Below are positions 43,621 to 53,748 of a stretch of 64,000 bases of DNA, in pieces (position 1 is the first letter of the stretch; each line of letters begins with the position of its first letter). A program made the position numbers and the translations under genes. The notes under the pieces are model-generated. The model made no database searches and was not told the DNA's origin. It saw only the letters and a list, made by a program, of their open reading frames with translations. The DNA comes from Lachnospiraceae bacterium. GTDB taxonomy: Bacteria; Bacillota; Clostridia; Lachnospirales; Lachnospiraceae. The stretch lies in contig JAETNQ010000007.1 in assembly GCA_021772075.1 (NCBI GenBank), forward strand, positions 27,956 to 91,955, in the 5' to 3' direction.

Positions 43621-45657
43621 GTGAAGAAAGCGGATATAGGGGTTGCTTTATATATACTGGCAGCATTTATTATGTTTATCGTTCCTATTCCGAACTGGCT
43701 GCTGGATATTTTTCTGGCTTGTAATATAGCGGTGGCTTTTACAGTTTTATTCAGCTGTATGTTTGCAAAAGAAGTGCTGGATCTGTCCTTTTTCCCGACC
43801 ATTTTGCTGTTTACGACGATTTTCAGGATAGCGCTTAACGTTTCATCCACCCGACTTATTCTGCTGACGGGGGATCCCGGAAACGTAGTGGCTACTTTCG
43901 GAAGTTATGTGGGCGGCAATGATATCGTGGTCGGCGTGATTGTATTCATTATTTTGATTTTGATCCAGTTTATGGTTATCAATAAAGGTTCTGAAAGGGT
44001 GGCGGAAGTAACGGCAAGGTTTACGCTGGACGCGATGCCGGGCAAGCAGATGGCGATCGACGCGGATTTGAATACGGGAGCGATCACGGATGAAGAAGCG
44101 AAGAAGCGCCGTGATAAGATACAGGAAGAATCGAGTTTCTTCGGTTCCATGGATGGTGCCGTGAAGTATGTGAAAGGGGATGCTACGGCAGGACTTATTA
44201 TTACGTTTGTAAATATCGTCGGCGGAATTGCGATGGGCGTTCTGCGCCAGGGGATGGATTTCGGTGCGGCAGCAGATAAATATATGATCCTGACAATCGG
44301 CGATGGTCTGGTAAGCCAGATCCCGTCCCTTCTGATTTCATTGTCTACGGGTATCCTTGTGACCAAAGGTTCCAAGGATGCGGATTTTGGAACAGTGCTG
44401 GTAAGCCAGCTTTTTGGCGTTCCAAAGGCTCTGTATTTTGTAGGTGCTATTCTGATCGGATTAGGTATTGTTACTCCGCTGCAGACGCTGGTCTTCCTGA
44501 CGGTCGGCCTTATCTTTATTGTCAGCGGCAGGGTGATCGCCGGGACGATTGAGACATCCAGGATCGAGACGGAGATCGATACGGACGAAGTGGCGGCGGA
44601 CGAGATACGGCAGCCGGAGAATGTTACCAGTCTTTTGCAGGTGGATCCGATCGAGCTGGAATTCGGCTATGGGATCATTCCCCTTGCAGATGTCAACCAA
44701 GGCGGCGACCTCTTAGACCGTGTTGTTATGATACGTAGGCAGATCGCTTTGGAACTCGGTACCGTTGTGCCGATCATCCGTTTGAGGGACAATATCCAGT
44801 TGAACCCGAATCAGTATATTATTAAGATAAAAGGTGTACAGGTAAGTGAAGGGGAGATTTTATTCGATCATTATATGGCAATGAACCCTGGATATGTAGA
44901 AGAAGAGATTACAGGTATTCCTACCTTTGAACCATCCTTCCATCTTCCGGCCATCTGGATTACGGAAGGCCAGAGGGAGCGGGCGGAAAGCCTTGGGTAT
45001 ACGGTGGTGGATCCTCCTTCTATTATTGCTACCCATTTGACAGAGATTATCAGGCAGTATATCGCGGAGCTTCTTACCAGGCAGGATGTGCAGAGTCTTA
45101 TCGAAAATGTCAAAGAGACCAATCCTGTTCTTGTGGAAGAATTGGTACCGAAGCTGCTTGGAATTGGAGAGATACAGAAGGTATTGCAGAATCTTCTGAA
45201 GGAAGGCATTTCCATCAGGGATTTGCTTACGATTTTTGAAACGCTGGCAGATTATGCGCCTACTACAAGGGATACGGATATCCTGACGGAGTATGTGCGG
45301 CAGAGTTTGAAGAGAGCTATTTCGGGCAAGTATTTCCCGGCGAATGAGACTACGAGCGTGGTGACATTGGATCCGCAGATGGAACAGGAGATCATGAACA
45401 GTGTAAAACAGACGGAACAGGGGGCTTATCTGACGCTGGATCCGGAGAAGACAAAAGCGGTGATCGCATCGGTGGGGGAAGAGGTACAGAAACTGGAGAA
45501 TCTGGGAAAGAATCCGATTATTATTACATCACCGATCGTGCGTATGTATTTTAAACGGCTGACGGAAGACTATTACAGAGACCTGATAGTCGTTTCCTAT
45601 AATGAGATAGATTCAAATGTTGAATTACAATCTGTTGGGATGGTGACAATAGCATGA
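43621..45657 (+). CDS. flhA: Flagellar export protein FlhA
   Basis: Export-gate ring protein, 678 residues from a GTG start with GAGAGGAG upstream. Eight TM helices in the first half, the FHIPEP region (LDAMPGKQMAIDADLNTGAI) with proton-relay acidic residues, and the large cytoplasmic docking domain. Its final bases ATGA overlap flhF. Confidence 0.97.
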   Translation: MKKADIGVALYILAAFIMFIVPIPNWLLDIFLACNIAVAFTVLFSCMFAKEVLDLSFFPTILLFTTIFRIALNVSSTRLILLTGDPGNVVATFGSYVGGNDIVVGVIVFIILILIQFMVINKGSERVAEVTARFTLDAMPGKQMAIDADLNTGAITDEEAKKRRDKIQEESSFFGSMDGAVKYVKGDATAGLIITFVNIVGGIAMGVLRQGMDFGAAADKYMILTIGDGLVSQIPSLLISLSTGILVTKGSKDADFGTVLVSQLFGVPKALYFVGAILIGLGIVTPLQTLVFLTVGLIFIVSGRVIAGTIETSRIETEIDTDEVAADEIRQPENVTSLLQVDPIELEFGYGIIPLADVNQGGDLLDRVVMIRRQIALELGTVVPIIRLRDNIQLNPNQYIIKIKGVQVSEGEILFDHYMAMNPGYVEEEITGIPTFEPSFHLPAIWITEGQRERAESLGYTVVDPPSIIATHLTEIIRQYIAELLTRQDVQSLIENVKETNPVLVEELVPKLLGIGEIQKVLQNLLKEGISIRDLLTIFETLADYAPTTRDTDILTEYVRQSLKRAISGKYFPANETTSVVTLDPQMEQEIMNSVKQTEQGAYLTLDPEKTKAVIASVGEEVQKLENLGKNPIIITSPIVRMYFKRLTEDYYRDLIVVSYNEIDSNVELQSVGMVTIA

Positions 45658-46832
45658 TAATAAAGAAATTCCAGGGAAAGACAGAAAACGAGGCGGTGGA
45701 AGCTGCAAAAAAGGAAATGGGCGGTAATATTGTTATTATGAATGTGCGGGATGTGAAGAAAAAGAGTTTCTTCCATTTTTTCAGCCGCCGCCAGGTAGAG
45801 GTGACCGTTGCTCTTGAAGAAGAGGGTGAAAAATACAGTCCGGTGAAAAGGGAGGAAAGCAGGGGAACTGTCCCGGCAAGATACCCTTTGCCCCTGCAGA
45901 ATGAACAAGGAGAGAAAAGGGAGAACAACGCCGTATTGGAAGAGAAGCTTGACAATCTGCATGCCCTGTTAGAACAGCAGATACAAAAGCCGGAGGAAGA
46001 AAAGCCGAAGGAGGAACCGGAGGCTCCGCCCAGCGAATTCGAAAGGCTGATGAAGCTTTTGTATAATAAGCTGCTGGATAACGAGGTGGATGAAAAATAT
46101 GCCAACCAGATTATTGATGAAATGGAAAAGAGCGCAAAGCCTAATATGCCTTTTGAGTATGTCCTTACAAATGTGTATCAAAAGATGGTATTAAAATTCG
46201 GCAAGTCGGAAGGAATTGTCCCGGCGGAAAACGGGACTAAAACAGTTTTTTTTATCGGACCTACCGGCGTGGGAAAAACGACGACGATCGCGAAGCTGGC
46301 TTCCCATTTTATTGTGGATGAGAAAAAGAAGGTGGCGATGATAACGTCGGACACGTATCGTATTGCGGCGGCCGAGCAGCTGCGGATTTATGCAAGCATT
46401 TTAGAGGTGCCTTTCCGGGTAGTGTATTCGCCGGAAGAGATCTTACAATGCCTGAGGGCATTTACCGGTTTTGATTATCTTTTTGTGGATACTTCCGGGC
46501 ATTCCTATCAAAACGAGGAACAGAAACAGAATATGGAAAAGATTGTCCATGCGGTGGACGGGGAAGCAGAAACGGAAGTATACCTTGTATTAAGCGCGAC
46601 GACAAAATATAAAGATTTGCTGAAGATCGTAGAGACGTATTCGGAAATTACCGATTATAAGCTGATATTTACCAAACTGGATGAAACAAGCGCGTTAGGA
46701 AATCTTATGAATGTGAAGCTTTATACGGATAAAATGATATCCTATATTACCTGCGGACAGAATGTGCCGGATGATTTCAGGGAATTCAATCCGCAGGATG
46801 CGGTAAGACAATTACTTGGAGAGAAAGTTTAG
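45654..46832 (+). CDS. flhF: Flagellar placement GTPase FlhF
   Basis: SRP-type GTPase that helps position flagella. 392 residues. N-terminal B domain (IIKKFQGKTENEAVEAAKKE), acidic linker with EEEKPKEEPEAP, then NG domains: GPTGVGKTT (202-210), DTYRIAAAEQLR, VDTSGHS and TKLDET. ATGA overlap with flhA shows translational coupling. Confidence 0.96.
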   Translation: MIIKKFQGKTENEAVEAAKKEMGGNIVIMNVRDVKKKSFFHFFSRRQVEVTVALEEEGEKYSPVKREESRGTVPARYPLPLQNEQGEKRENNAVLEEKLDNLHALLEQQIQKPEEEKPKEEPEAPPSEFERLMKLLYNKLLDNEVDEKYANQIIDEMEKSAKPNMPFEYVLTNVYQKMVLKFGKSEGIVPAENGTKTVFFIGPTGVGKTTTIAKLASHFIVDEKKKVAMITSDTYRIAAAEQLRIYASILEVPFRVVYSPEEILQCLRAFTGFDYLFVDTSGHSYQNEEQKQNMEKIVHAVDGEAETEVYLVLSATTKYKDLLKIVETYSEITDYKLIFTKLDETSALGNLMNVKLYTDKMISYITCGQNVPDDFREFNPQDAVRQLLGEKV

Positions 46833-46848
46833 GAGGAAATTACAAAGC

Positions 46849-47733
46849 ATGGATCAGGCGGAACAGTTAAGGAATATTATAAAAGCCAATGCTCGGGCGC
46901 AAAAGCCTGAGGCTCGCGTCCTGACCGTGACCAGCGGAAAAGGCGGCGTCGGCAAATCGAATACGTCCATTAATCTGGCGATACAATTCCGCAAGATGGG
47001 GCAGAAGGTGATTATTCTGGATGCGGATTTCGGGCTTGCTAATATAGAGATTATGTTCGGCGCAGTGCCTAAATATAATTTATCCGATTTAATATATGAA
47101 GGAAAGGGAATTAAGGAAATTATTACGAAAGGGCCGATGGGAGTCGGATTTATTTCCGGCGGATCCGGCATCTCCAGCTTATCGAATCTGACGCAGGATA
47201 ATATACAGTGTATTGTGCAGAGCCTGGCGGAGCTGGATTCGCTTGCAGAGGTGGTAATTATCGACACCGGCGCAGGGATATCCGATGCGGTCATGGAATT
47301 TCTGGTAGCCAGCGGGGAAATACTTCTGGTGACAACGCCGGAACCTACGTCCATTACGGATTCCTATTCTCTTTTGAAAGCGCTCAGTATGCATCCTAAA
47401 TATGAGAGGGAAGAGACAAAGATTAAGATGATCGCTAATAAGGTGCAAAAAAGCGGCGATGGGGGAGAGTTGTATAAAAAATTAAACGTAGTAGTAGAAA
47501 AATTTTTGAAAACTCCTATGGAATATCTGGGTGAAGTGCCGGAAGACGCGCATCTTGTAAGGGCAGTGATGCAGCAGAGACCGGTATCGATGGAGGATCC
47601 TTATGCAAAGTCAGCAATGGCATATAAGCAGATTGCGATGCGTCTGGCAAATAAGGAAGTAACGGAAAAAATAAAGCGGAGAGGGATGGCATCGTTCTTT
47701 TCCCAGGTTTTCAGCGTAAAAAAAGCGGAGTAG
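46849..47733 (+). CDS. flhG: MinD-like ATPase FlhG (YlxH)
   Basis: ATPase that controls flagellum number and activates FlhF. 294 residues from ATG 46849; AGGAGG (46831-46836) is 12 bases away, longer than normal, so the start is likely but not certain. The start fits because the protein then begins MDQAEQLR, the conserved DQAxxLR motif that stimulates FlhF. Deviant Walker A GKGGVGKS (about 30-37), LDADFGLANIEIM and IIDTGAG follow. C-terminal basic amphipathic end. Confidence 0.95.
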   Translation: MDQAEQLRNIIKANARAQKPEARVLTVTSGKGGVGKSNTSINLAIQFRKMGQKVIILDADFGLANIEIMFGAVPKYNLSDLIYEGKGIKEIITKGPMGVGFISGGSGISSLSNLTQDNIQCIVQSLAELDSLAEVVIIDTGAGISDAVMEFLVASGEILLVTTPEPTSITDSYSLLKALSMHPKYEREETKIKMIANKVQKSGDGGELYKKLNVVVEKFLKTPMEYLGEVPEDAHLVRAVMQQRPVSMEDPYAKSAMAYKQIAMRLANKEVTEKIKRRGMASFFSQVFSVKKAE

Positions 47734-47740
47734 GTGGGAT

Positions 47741-48478
47741 ATGGCAGGCAAATTATTAACAAAGTATGTAATGCTGGGGAATAAAGTCGAGATAAGAAAA
47801 AAGAAAAAAGGAAAGACCGACGGGGAGGAGCCGGAAGTAGTTATATATTACAGCCAGGTATGCGACATTGTAGCGGAAGACAGGGTCGATATTACGATGC
47901 CTATGGAAAAAACGAAAATTGTTCTTTTGCCGGTAGGGGTAGAATATGAGTTGTATTTTTATACTCCTAACGGGGTATATCAATGCAGGGCGAAGGTGGC
48001 GGACAGAGTGAAAAGGAACAATGTGTTTATGCTGACCATGGAGCTTACCAGCGAACTGCGCAAGGACCAGAGGCGGGAATTTTACCGTTTCAGCTGTGCC
48101 TTGAAGATGGATTCCAGGGCCTTGGGCGAGGAAGAGATCGAATTGATGGAGCGGGAAGGCACATTGGAAGAGGCAGGGGGAGAATCGCTGAAGCAAAGCG
48201 TCATCGTCGATATCAGCGCCGGAGGCCTGCGCTTTATGTCCAGTTACAGATATGAGGAAGAAAGCATTATTTTATGCAAGTACCAGCTCGATACGGAAAA
48301 AGGGGTTAAGGAGTATGAGATATTGGGAAAGGTTCTCAGCGTCCAAGAGTCACAGACCCGCCGGGGCGTATTCGAACATAGAGTACAGTATGTGGATATA
48401 GACGATACAGCCAGGGAAGAGATTATAAAATTCATTTTTGAAACAGAACGAAAAAACCGTAAAAAGAGCATGGAGTAA
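47741..48478 (+). CDS. PilZ-domain c-di-GMP receptor, YcgR/YpfA type
   Basis: 245 residues: a YcgR-N-like beta domain, then PilZ with the c-di-GMP motifs RREFYR (about 111-116) and DISAGG (about 157-162), both intact. Such proteins slow or stop the motor when c-di-GMP is high. The position within the operon, between flhG and cheB, supports that role. An acidic stretch (EEEIELMEREGTLEEAGG) is inserted between the two binding motifs, making that linker longer than usual. Confidence 0.93.
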   Translation: MAGKLLTKYVMLGNKVEIRKKKKGKTDGEEPEVVIYYSQVCDIVAEDRVDITMPMEKTKIVLLPVGVEYELYFYTPNGVYQCRAKVADRVKRNNVFMLTMELTSELRKDQRREFYRFSCALKMDSRALGEEEIELMEREGTLEEAGGESLKQSVIVDISAGGLRFMSSYRYEEESIILCKYQLDTEKGVKEYEILGKVLSVQESQTRRGVFEHRVQYVDIDDTAREEIIKFIFETERKNRKKSME

Positions 48479-48533
48479 ATAATATGTTTTTTCTGAGAAA
48501 TATATATTACCAGGGCAGCGTGGAGGAATAAGT

Positions 48534-49604
48534 ATGAAAAAAGTTTTAGTCGTTGATGATTCTGCACTCATGAGGAGGGTACTCTGTGATATAATAGAAC
48601 AGGATAAGAGGTTTCAGGTAGTTGCAAACGCTACGAATGGTTTAGAAGCTCTTGAACTGTTAAAAAAGAATACTTACGATGTCGTTGTATTGGATGTCAA
48701 TATGCCTAAAATGAACGGGCTGGAGCTGCTGAAGGAATTGCAGAAGAATAAGATCGCGGCAAGGGTCGTTATGGCGAGCACCGATACGAAGGAAGGCGCG
48801 AAGACAACTCTGGATGCGTTGGAATTAGGAGCTCTTGACTTTGTGCATAAGCCGACAAGTGCCTTGGAGTGCCGGAGGGATCTGTTCCGGACCCGCTTGC
48901 TGCAGATTTTGGCAGCGGTAACGGAGAGCAGGACTCCTTCTTTTACCAAAGCTTTTTCCATAGAAGATGCCAGGGCATCGAAAAAAATGGTGGAGTTGGT
49001 GAGCCGGCATGCAGGGAAGGTAAAAGGGAGCAAGGTGGTTGCCATTGCAAGTTCTACAGGAGGGCCTAAGGCTCTGCAGTCCGTGGTTCCAAGAATACCA
49101 TCCAAATTAAACGCTCCGGTAGTGATCGTGCAGCATATGCCGGCCGGATTTACGGCATCTTTGGCGGAACGGTTGAATTCCTTAAGCGAGGCAGAGGTAA
49201 AGGAGGCTGCGGAGGGGGATGTCCTTCTTCCGGGAAAGGTTTATATCGCCAAAGGCGGCATGCATTTGAAGATACGCTATAGCGGAGGCAGGCATGTAGT
49301 TTACTATTCGGACGAACCGACGAGGGAGGGAGTAAAACCTTGCGCTAACTATATGTATGAATCTTTGGCGGAAAGCAGGTACGACGAAGTGGTTTGTACG
49401 GTGATGACAGGAATGGGCGCGGATGGAACCAAAGGGATCGCTTATTTGAAAAATAAAAAAGGAATACATGTTATTGCTCAGGACGAAGACAGTTGTGCAG
49501 TATATGGGATGCCGAAAAGCATTGTAGTTTCCGGACTGGCAAATCAGGTGGTTCCCCTTGAGCAAATTGCGCAGGAGATCATAATGAACGTGGGGGTAAT
49601 GTAA
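48534..49604 (+). CDS. cheB: Chemotaxis methylesterase/deamidase CheB
   Basis: 356 residues. Receiver domain with D54 (VVVLDVNMPKMNG), then the methylesterase with the catalytic Ser in IASSTGGPKAL, His in VQHMPAGFT and Asp in MTGMGADGTKG. Removes methyl groups from chemoreceptors. cheR is not in this window. Confidence 0.97.
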   Translation: MKKVLVVDDSALMRRVLCDIIEQDKRFQVVANATNGLEALELLKKNTYDVVVLDVNMPKMNGLELLKELQKNKIAARVVMASTDTKEGAKTTLDALELGALDFVHKPTSALECRRDLFRTRLLQILAAVTESRTPSFTKAFSIEDARASKKMVELVSRHAGKVKGSKVVAIASSTGGPKALQSVVPRIPSKLNAPVVIVQHMPAGFTASLAERLNSLSEAEVKEAAEGDVLLPGKVYIAKGGMHLKIRYSGGRHVVYYSDEPTREGVKPCANYMYESLAESRYDEVVCTVMTGMGADGTKGIAYLKNKKGIHVIAQDEDSCAVYGMPKSIVVSGLANQVVPLEQIAQEIIMNVGVM

Positions 49605-49605
49605 A

Positions 49606-51687
49606 ATGGATGTAAGCCAATATTTGGAAATTTTTCTGGATGAAACAAAAGAACATTTGCAGAGTTTGAATACGGAAATTCTGAATCTGGAACAGGATCC
49701 GGAGAATACGGGTACGATTAATGAAATATTCAGGGCGGCGCACTCGCTGAAAGGGATGGCCGGAACGATGGGATATAAGAGGATGCAGAATCTGACCCAT
49801 GACATGGAGAATGTATTCTCGGAAGTTCGTAACGGGACAATCAAGGTAAAGGGAAATATGATCGATATCCTTTTCCAGTGCCTGGATGCTCTGGAAGAAT
49901 ATTTGAATAATATTCAGGAAACCGGCGATGAGGGGACGAATGAAAACGAGCCGCTGATCAAATTGTTGAATGATGTGCTGGATTCCAAAGAAGGCGGCGA
50001 ACCTCAGAAGGAAAAGAAGCCGCAGGCAAAAGCGGAAGCTTCCGAAGAAAGCGACTCGAAATGGAAAGATATTAAGTTTGACGATACCCAGAAACGGGTA
50101 CTGTCCGAAGCTGCCAGCCAAGGGAAAAAGGTTTATGGAATTACCGTGAAGGTGCAGGAATCTTGTATTCTGAAAGCGGCAAGAGCTTTTCTTGTGTTTA
50201 AGGCATTGGAAGAATTGGGGGAAGTGCTGATTTCCAACCCTTCGGTTCAGGATATTGAAGATGAAAGATTTGAATTGGATTTCAGCCTTATTTTTGTATC
50301 GGACAGTTCATTGGATAAAGTATTGGATTCGATAAAGGGAGTTTCTGAAATAGAAGGAGCGCAGGGCGCATTGATAGAAGATGAACAGATTATTTCCGCT
50401 GCGGCGATAGAAGTCAGCCAGAGCGAGGCTCCTGCTGTTGCGGCAGAAGAAGGTGAGAGTGTTCCTGCCGCAGAAAAAGCAAACCAGCCGGCTCCGGTTT
50501 CTAAAGCGGTGGAAAAGAAAGCTCCTGTTTCCAAACCGGTAGTGAACAGGACTGTCAGGGTGGATATTGAAAAGCTGGATGTCCTGATGAATCTGGTAAG
50601 CGAATTGATCATTGCGAAAAATTCACTGGTATCTGCTTCCGTGGGCGACAGGAACAACAGCGTGAACGAACATATCGAATATTTGGAAAGCGTAACGACG
50701 AATCTGCACGAATCCGTGATGAAGGTCAGGATGGTGCCGATTGAAAGCGTAGTAAATAAGTTTCCGCGCATGATCAGGGATCTGTCCAAGAAATTAGATA
50801 AAAAAATGGAATTGTATATGTCCGGGGAAGAAACGGAACTGGACCGCACGGTCGTAGACGAAATCGGCGATCCGCTGATGCACCTTTTAAGGAATGCGGC
50901 AGACCATGGACTGGAATCCGGCGCAGTCCGTAAATCCAAAGGGAAACCAGAGGTTGGTTCCATTTTCCTGGATGCCTACCAGGATGGCAATAATGTCGTA
51001 ATAGAAGTAAGGGATGACGGCGCCGGAATCAATACGGCTGCAGTAAAGGAAAAGGCGATCATGAAAGGCGTGATTACGCCGGAGCAGGGCGAGAATATGT
51101 CCGACCAGGAAATTATCAATCTGCTGTTTAATGCCGGATTTTCTACTTCGGAGGTGGTTTCCGACGTGTCGGGAAGAGGCGTAGGACTGGATGTCGTAAA
51201 ATCCAAGATCGAATCTTTAAGCGGCGAAGTGGAAGTGAAGAGCAAGATCGACGTGGGAAGCACATGGACGATCCGTCTTCCGCTGACTCTTGCGATCATC
51301 CAAGCCCTCATGGTGGATGTGGGCGGTGAAAAATATGCGATTTCCTTGGGATCTATCCAGACAATCGAGGATATTATTCCTTCAGACATTAAGACGGTGC
51401 AGAATAAAGAAGTGATCCACTTAAGGGGAATTGTGATTCCGCTTATCCGGCTGAGCGAAGTCCTTGATATTGCCAGCAAGAAAAATCCGGAAGACAATAT
51501 GACAGTCGTTATCGTAAAAAAGGGCGACAGGCTGTCCGGAATCGTGGTTGATGAACTTATGGGCCAGCAGGAAATCGTTATCAAGTCGCTGGGGAAATAC
51601 ATCACCAGGTGCAAGGTGATCAGCGGAGCTACTATTTTAGGCGATGGCGAAGTGGCATTGATTCTGGATACTAATGCGTTATTTTAG
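49606..51687 (+). CDS. cheA: Chemotaxis histidine kinase CheA
   Basis: 693 residues, one base after cheB. P1 phosphotransfer domain with H46 in AAHSLKGMAG; P2 CheY/CheB-binding region; Ala/Pro/Val linker; P3 dimerisation; P4 kinase with LMHLLRNAADHGLE (N box), EVRDDGAGI and SGRGVGLDVVKSKI; P5 CheW-like end. Complete. Confidence 0.97.
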   Translation: MDVSQYLEIFLDETKEHLQSLNTEILNLEQDPENTGTINEIFRAAHSLKGMAGTMGYKRMQNLTHDMENVFSEVRNGTIKVKGNMIDILFQCLDALEEYLNNIQETGDEGTNENEPLIKLLNDVLDSKEGGEPQKEKKPQAKAEASEESDSKWKDIKFDDTQKRVLSEAASQGKKVYGITVKVQESCILKAARAFLVFKALEELGEVLISNPSVQDIEDERFELDFSLIFVSDSSLDKVLDSIKGVSEIEGAQGALIEDEQIISAAAIEVSQSEAPAVAAEEGESVPAAEKANQPAPVSKAVEKKAPVSKPVVNRTVRVDIEKLDVLMNLVSELIIAKNSLVSASVGDRNNSVNEHIEYLESVTTNLHESVMKVRMVPIESVVNKFPRMIRDLSKKLDKKMELYMSGEETELDRTVVDEIGDPLMHLLRNAADHGLESGAVRKSKGKPEVGSIFLDAYQDGNNVVIEVRDDGAGINTAAVKEKAIMKGVITPEQGENMSDQEIINLLFNAGFSTSEVVSDVSGRGVGLDVVKSKIESLSGEVEVKSKIDVGSTWTIRLPLTLAIIQALMVDVGGEKYAISLGSIQTIEDIIPSDIKTVQNKEVIHLRGIVIPLIRLSEVLDIASKKNPEDNMTVVIVKKGDRLSGIVVDELMGQQEIVIKSLGKYITRCKVISGATILGDGEVALILDTNALF

Positions 51688-51712
51688 GTGCATATTGTAG
51701 GAGGGCAGCGGA

Positions 51713-52180
51713 ATGGAAGAAGTAAAAGTAGTTATGGATAATGAGACAACCCAGTTTATCGTAGTCAGGCTGGGCGATGAGCAATATGGGATAGATATTA
51801 AATATGTGGATAATATCGTGAGGATGCAGCATATTACAAGAGTGCCGAAGGTGCAGGAATATTTGAAAGGGGTTATCAATCTGCGCGGAGAGGTTATTCC
51901 GGTAATGAGCGCCCGCATTAAGATGGATCTTCCGGCAGATGAGTATACAAAAAGCACAAGGATTATCATTCTGAAACTGGAACAGCATGGGACGATAGGA
52001 ATCATCGTGGATGAAGTAAAAGAGGTGGTGACTCTGGAAAACCAGCAGATCGACAAAGTGGCATACGACAGCAAGGAAGAAAAGGATTACTTTATTTTCG
52101 GGATCGGGAAATATGAGGACGGGGGGCTGATTTCCCTCTTGGACTTGAATGCGGTAGTATTGGATAAGGATAGTATATAG
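51713..52180 (+). CDS. cheW: Chemotaxis coupling protein CheW
   Basis: 155 residues, links receptors to CheA. Motifs VVRLGDEQYGIDIKYVDNI, RVPKVQEYLKGVINLRGEVI and TIGIIVDEVKEVV are standard for CheW. SD GGAGGGCAG. Confidence 0.96.
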   Translation: MEEVKVVMDNETTQFIVVRLGDEQYGIDIKYVDNIVRMQHITRVPKVQEYLKGVINLRGEVIPVMSARIKMDLPADEYTKSTRIIILKLEQHGTIGIIVDEVKEVVTLENQQIDKVAYDSKEEKDYFIFGIGKYEDGGLISLLDLNAVVLDKDSI

Positions 52181-52190
52181 GAGGTTGGCA

Positions 52191-52811
52191 GTGGCTGAAT
52201 TGAATTTGGAGACAGTGTCTCAGGAATATTATGATATACTGAGGGAACTGGGCAATATAGGAGCCGGAAATGCGACGACCGCTTTGGCGCAGATGCTTCA
52301 ATGCAAGGTCGATATGTCCGTACCACAGGTAAAGCTGTTGGAATTTGGTGATGTGGCTACCCTGATGGGCGGGGAAGAACAGATCATGGCAGGTATTTAT
52401 CTCGGAGTGGAAGGGGATATTACAGGGAGTATTATGTTTCTTTTGGAAAAAAAATCTGCCAGGCATTTAGTCGGGAAGCTGATGGGGATGGAGGCTGAAG
52501 GAGATGATTTTTCGGAAATGGAAATATCGGCACTTCAGGAAGTGGGAAATATTATCACAGGTTCTTATCTGAATTCCTTGTCCATGATGACGAATCTGAA
52601 GATCTGCCCGACAATCCCTTCCCTGGCAATCGATATGGCAGGAGCAATCCTCAGCGTTCCGGCTATTGAATTCGGGATTTTAGGAGATCATATCCTGTTA
52701 ATACAAACCCAGTTTTTTGATGAGGTTCAGTTGGATGGATATTTTATCCTTATTCCTGATCTGGAGTCTTATGGAAAGATTCTGTCGTCTTTGGGCATTT
52801 CGGTAGACTAG
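52191..52811 (+). CDS. cheC: CheY-P phosphatase CheC
   Basis: 206 residues from GTG 52191 (AGGAGGT at 52179-52185, five bases before); a TTG at 52185 lies inside that SD. Two phosphatase motifs with Glu/Asn: LRELGNIGAGNATTAL and LQEVGNIITGSYLN. Works with CheD in the adaptation system of Bacillus type; the 116-base gap to cheD holds only AT-rich sequence. Confidence 0.95.
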   Translation: MAELNLETVSQEYYDILRELGNIGAGNATTALAQMLQCKVDMSVPQVKLLEFGDVATLMGGEEQIMAGIYLGVEGDITGSIMFLLEKKSARHLVGKLMGMEAEGDDFSEMEISALQEVGNIITGSYLNSLSMMTNLKICPTIPSLAIDMAGAILSVPAIEFGILGDHILLIQTQFFDEVQLDGYFILIPDLESYGKILSSLGISVD

Positions 52812-52927
52812 CGGCATGAGGAAAATGAAATCGGGAAATGAGTCGGCATATGTATAGGCGGATACGCTGTAAAGTATAAAGTATAAGAGACATATTTCAT
52901 AAGAAAAATGGGAGACTTGGGAAGGTT

Positions 52928-53413
52928 ATGGGTGAGATAATTAAAGTCGGAATGGCGGATTTAAAAGTATGTGTCAGTCCGGATGCTGTTACTACATTGG
53001 GATTGGGATCCTGTGTAGGAATAGCGATCAGGGATCCGGTTACGAAGATCGGGGGATTGGCACATATTATGCTGCCGGATAGCACGCAAATAAGAAATAA
53101 TAGCAATATTCCTAAGTTTGCAGATACGGGTATTGCTGAACTGGTAAGACAGATGGTGGCAAAGGGGGCAAAGCAGAGCCGTATGGTGGCAAAGATTGCG
53201 GGAGGAGCTCAAATGTTTTCCTTCCAGAATAAATCGGAAATGGTTCGCGTAGGGGAGCGGAATGTAGAGGCGACGAAAAAAAAGCTGGCGCAGCTGAAGA
53301 TACCAATTTTGGCTCAGGATACAGGGGACAGCTATGGGAGGACGGTTATTTTCTATCCGGAAACAGGAGATTTTATCATTAAAGCTGTCGGAAAGGTGCA
53401 GAAGACGATATGA
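52928..53413 (+). CDS. cheD: Chemoreceptor glutamine deamidase CheD
   Basis: 161 residues. Catalytic C29 in GLGSCVGIAIRD and H46 in GGLAHIMLPDS are present. It deamidates receptor glutamines and binds CheC. The SD is weak (GGGAAGG about nine bases before ATG). Ends overlapping the next gene (ATGA). Confidence 0.96.
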   Translation: MGEIIKVGMADLKVCVSPDAVTTLGLGSCVGIAIRDPVTKIGGLAHIMLPDSTQIRNNSNIPKFADTGIAELVRQMVAKGAKQSRMVAKIAGGAQMFSFQNKSEMVRVGERNVEATKKKLAQLKIPILAQDTGDSYGRTVIFYPETGDFIIKAVGKVQKTI

Positions 53414-53724
53414 AAAGCGAAAAAAAGAGGCGCAAAGCAATGAAAAGAAAATTGATACCGCCTTTTTTGATGCTGTCTGCAGGGGCAGTATGCAGTATTA
53501 TTATGCATTTTAATTATTATGAGACAAATAGAATGCTGATGATTCTGCTGGCGGTAATGGTTGTCTTTTACATTGCAGGGAATCTGTTTATGATGATGTT
53601 GAATATTTTTGATAAGAAAAACCAGCCGGAGGAAGAAATTCAGGAAGAGGCTATTGAAGAGATCGTATCGGGTGAGGGAATACCGGTTGATATGCAAGAA
53701 GGACAGGTGAAAACGGAAGGATAA
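53410..53724 (+). CDS. Small two-helix membrane protein of the fla/che operon
   Basis: 104 residues, basic start, two TM helices (IPPFLMLSAGAVCSIIMHF and MLMILLAVMVVFYIAGNLFM) and an acidic tail. I do not recognise the family. ATG overlaps the cheD stop; ATG 53440 with AAAGAGG before it is an alternative start. Its place between cheD and the sigma-28 gene suggests a motility role, not proven. Confidence 0.75.
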   Translation: MKSEKKRRKAMKRKLIPPFLMLSAGAVCSIIMHFNYYETNRMLMILLAVMVVFYIAGNLFMMMLNIFDKKNQPEEEIQEEAIEEIVSGEGIPVDMQEGQVKTEG

Positions 53725-53748
53725 TTAAGTAAAGGTGGCTGACGAAGT

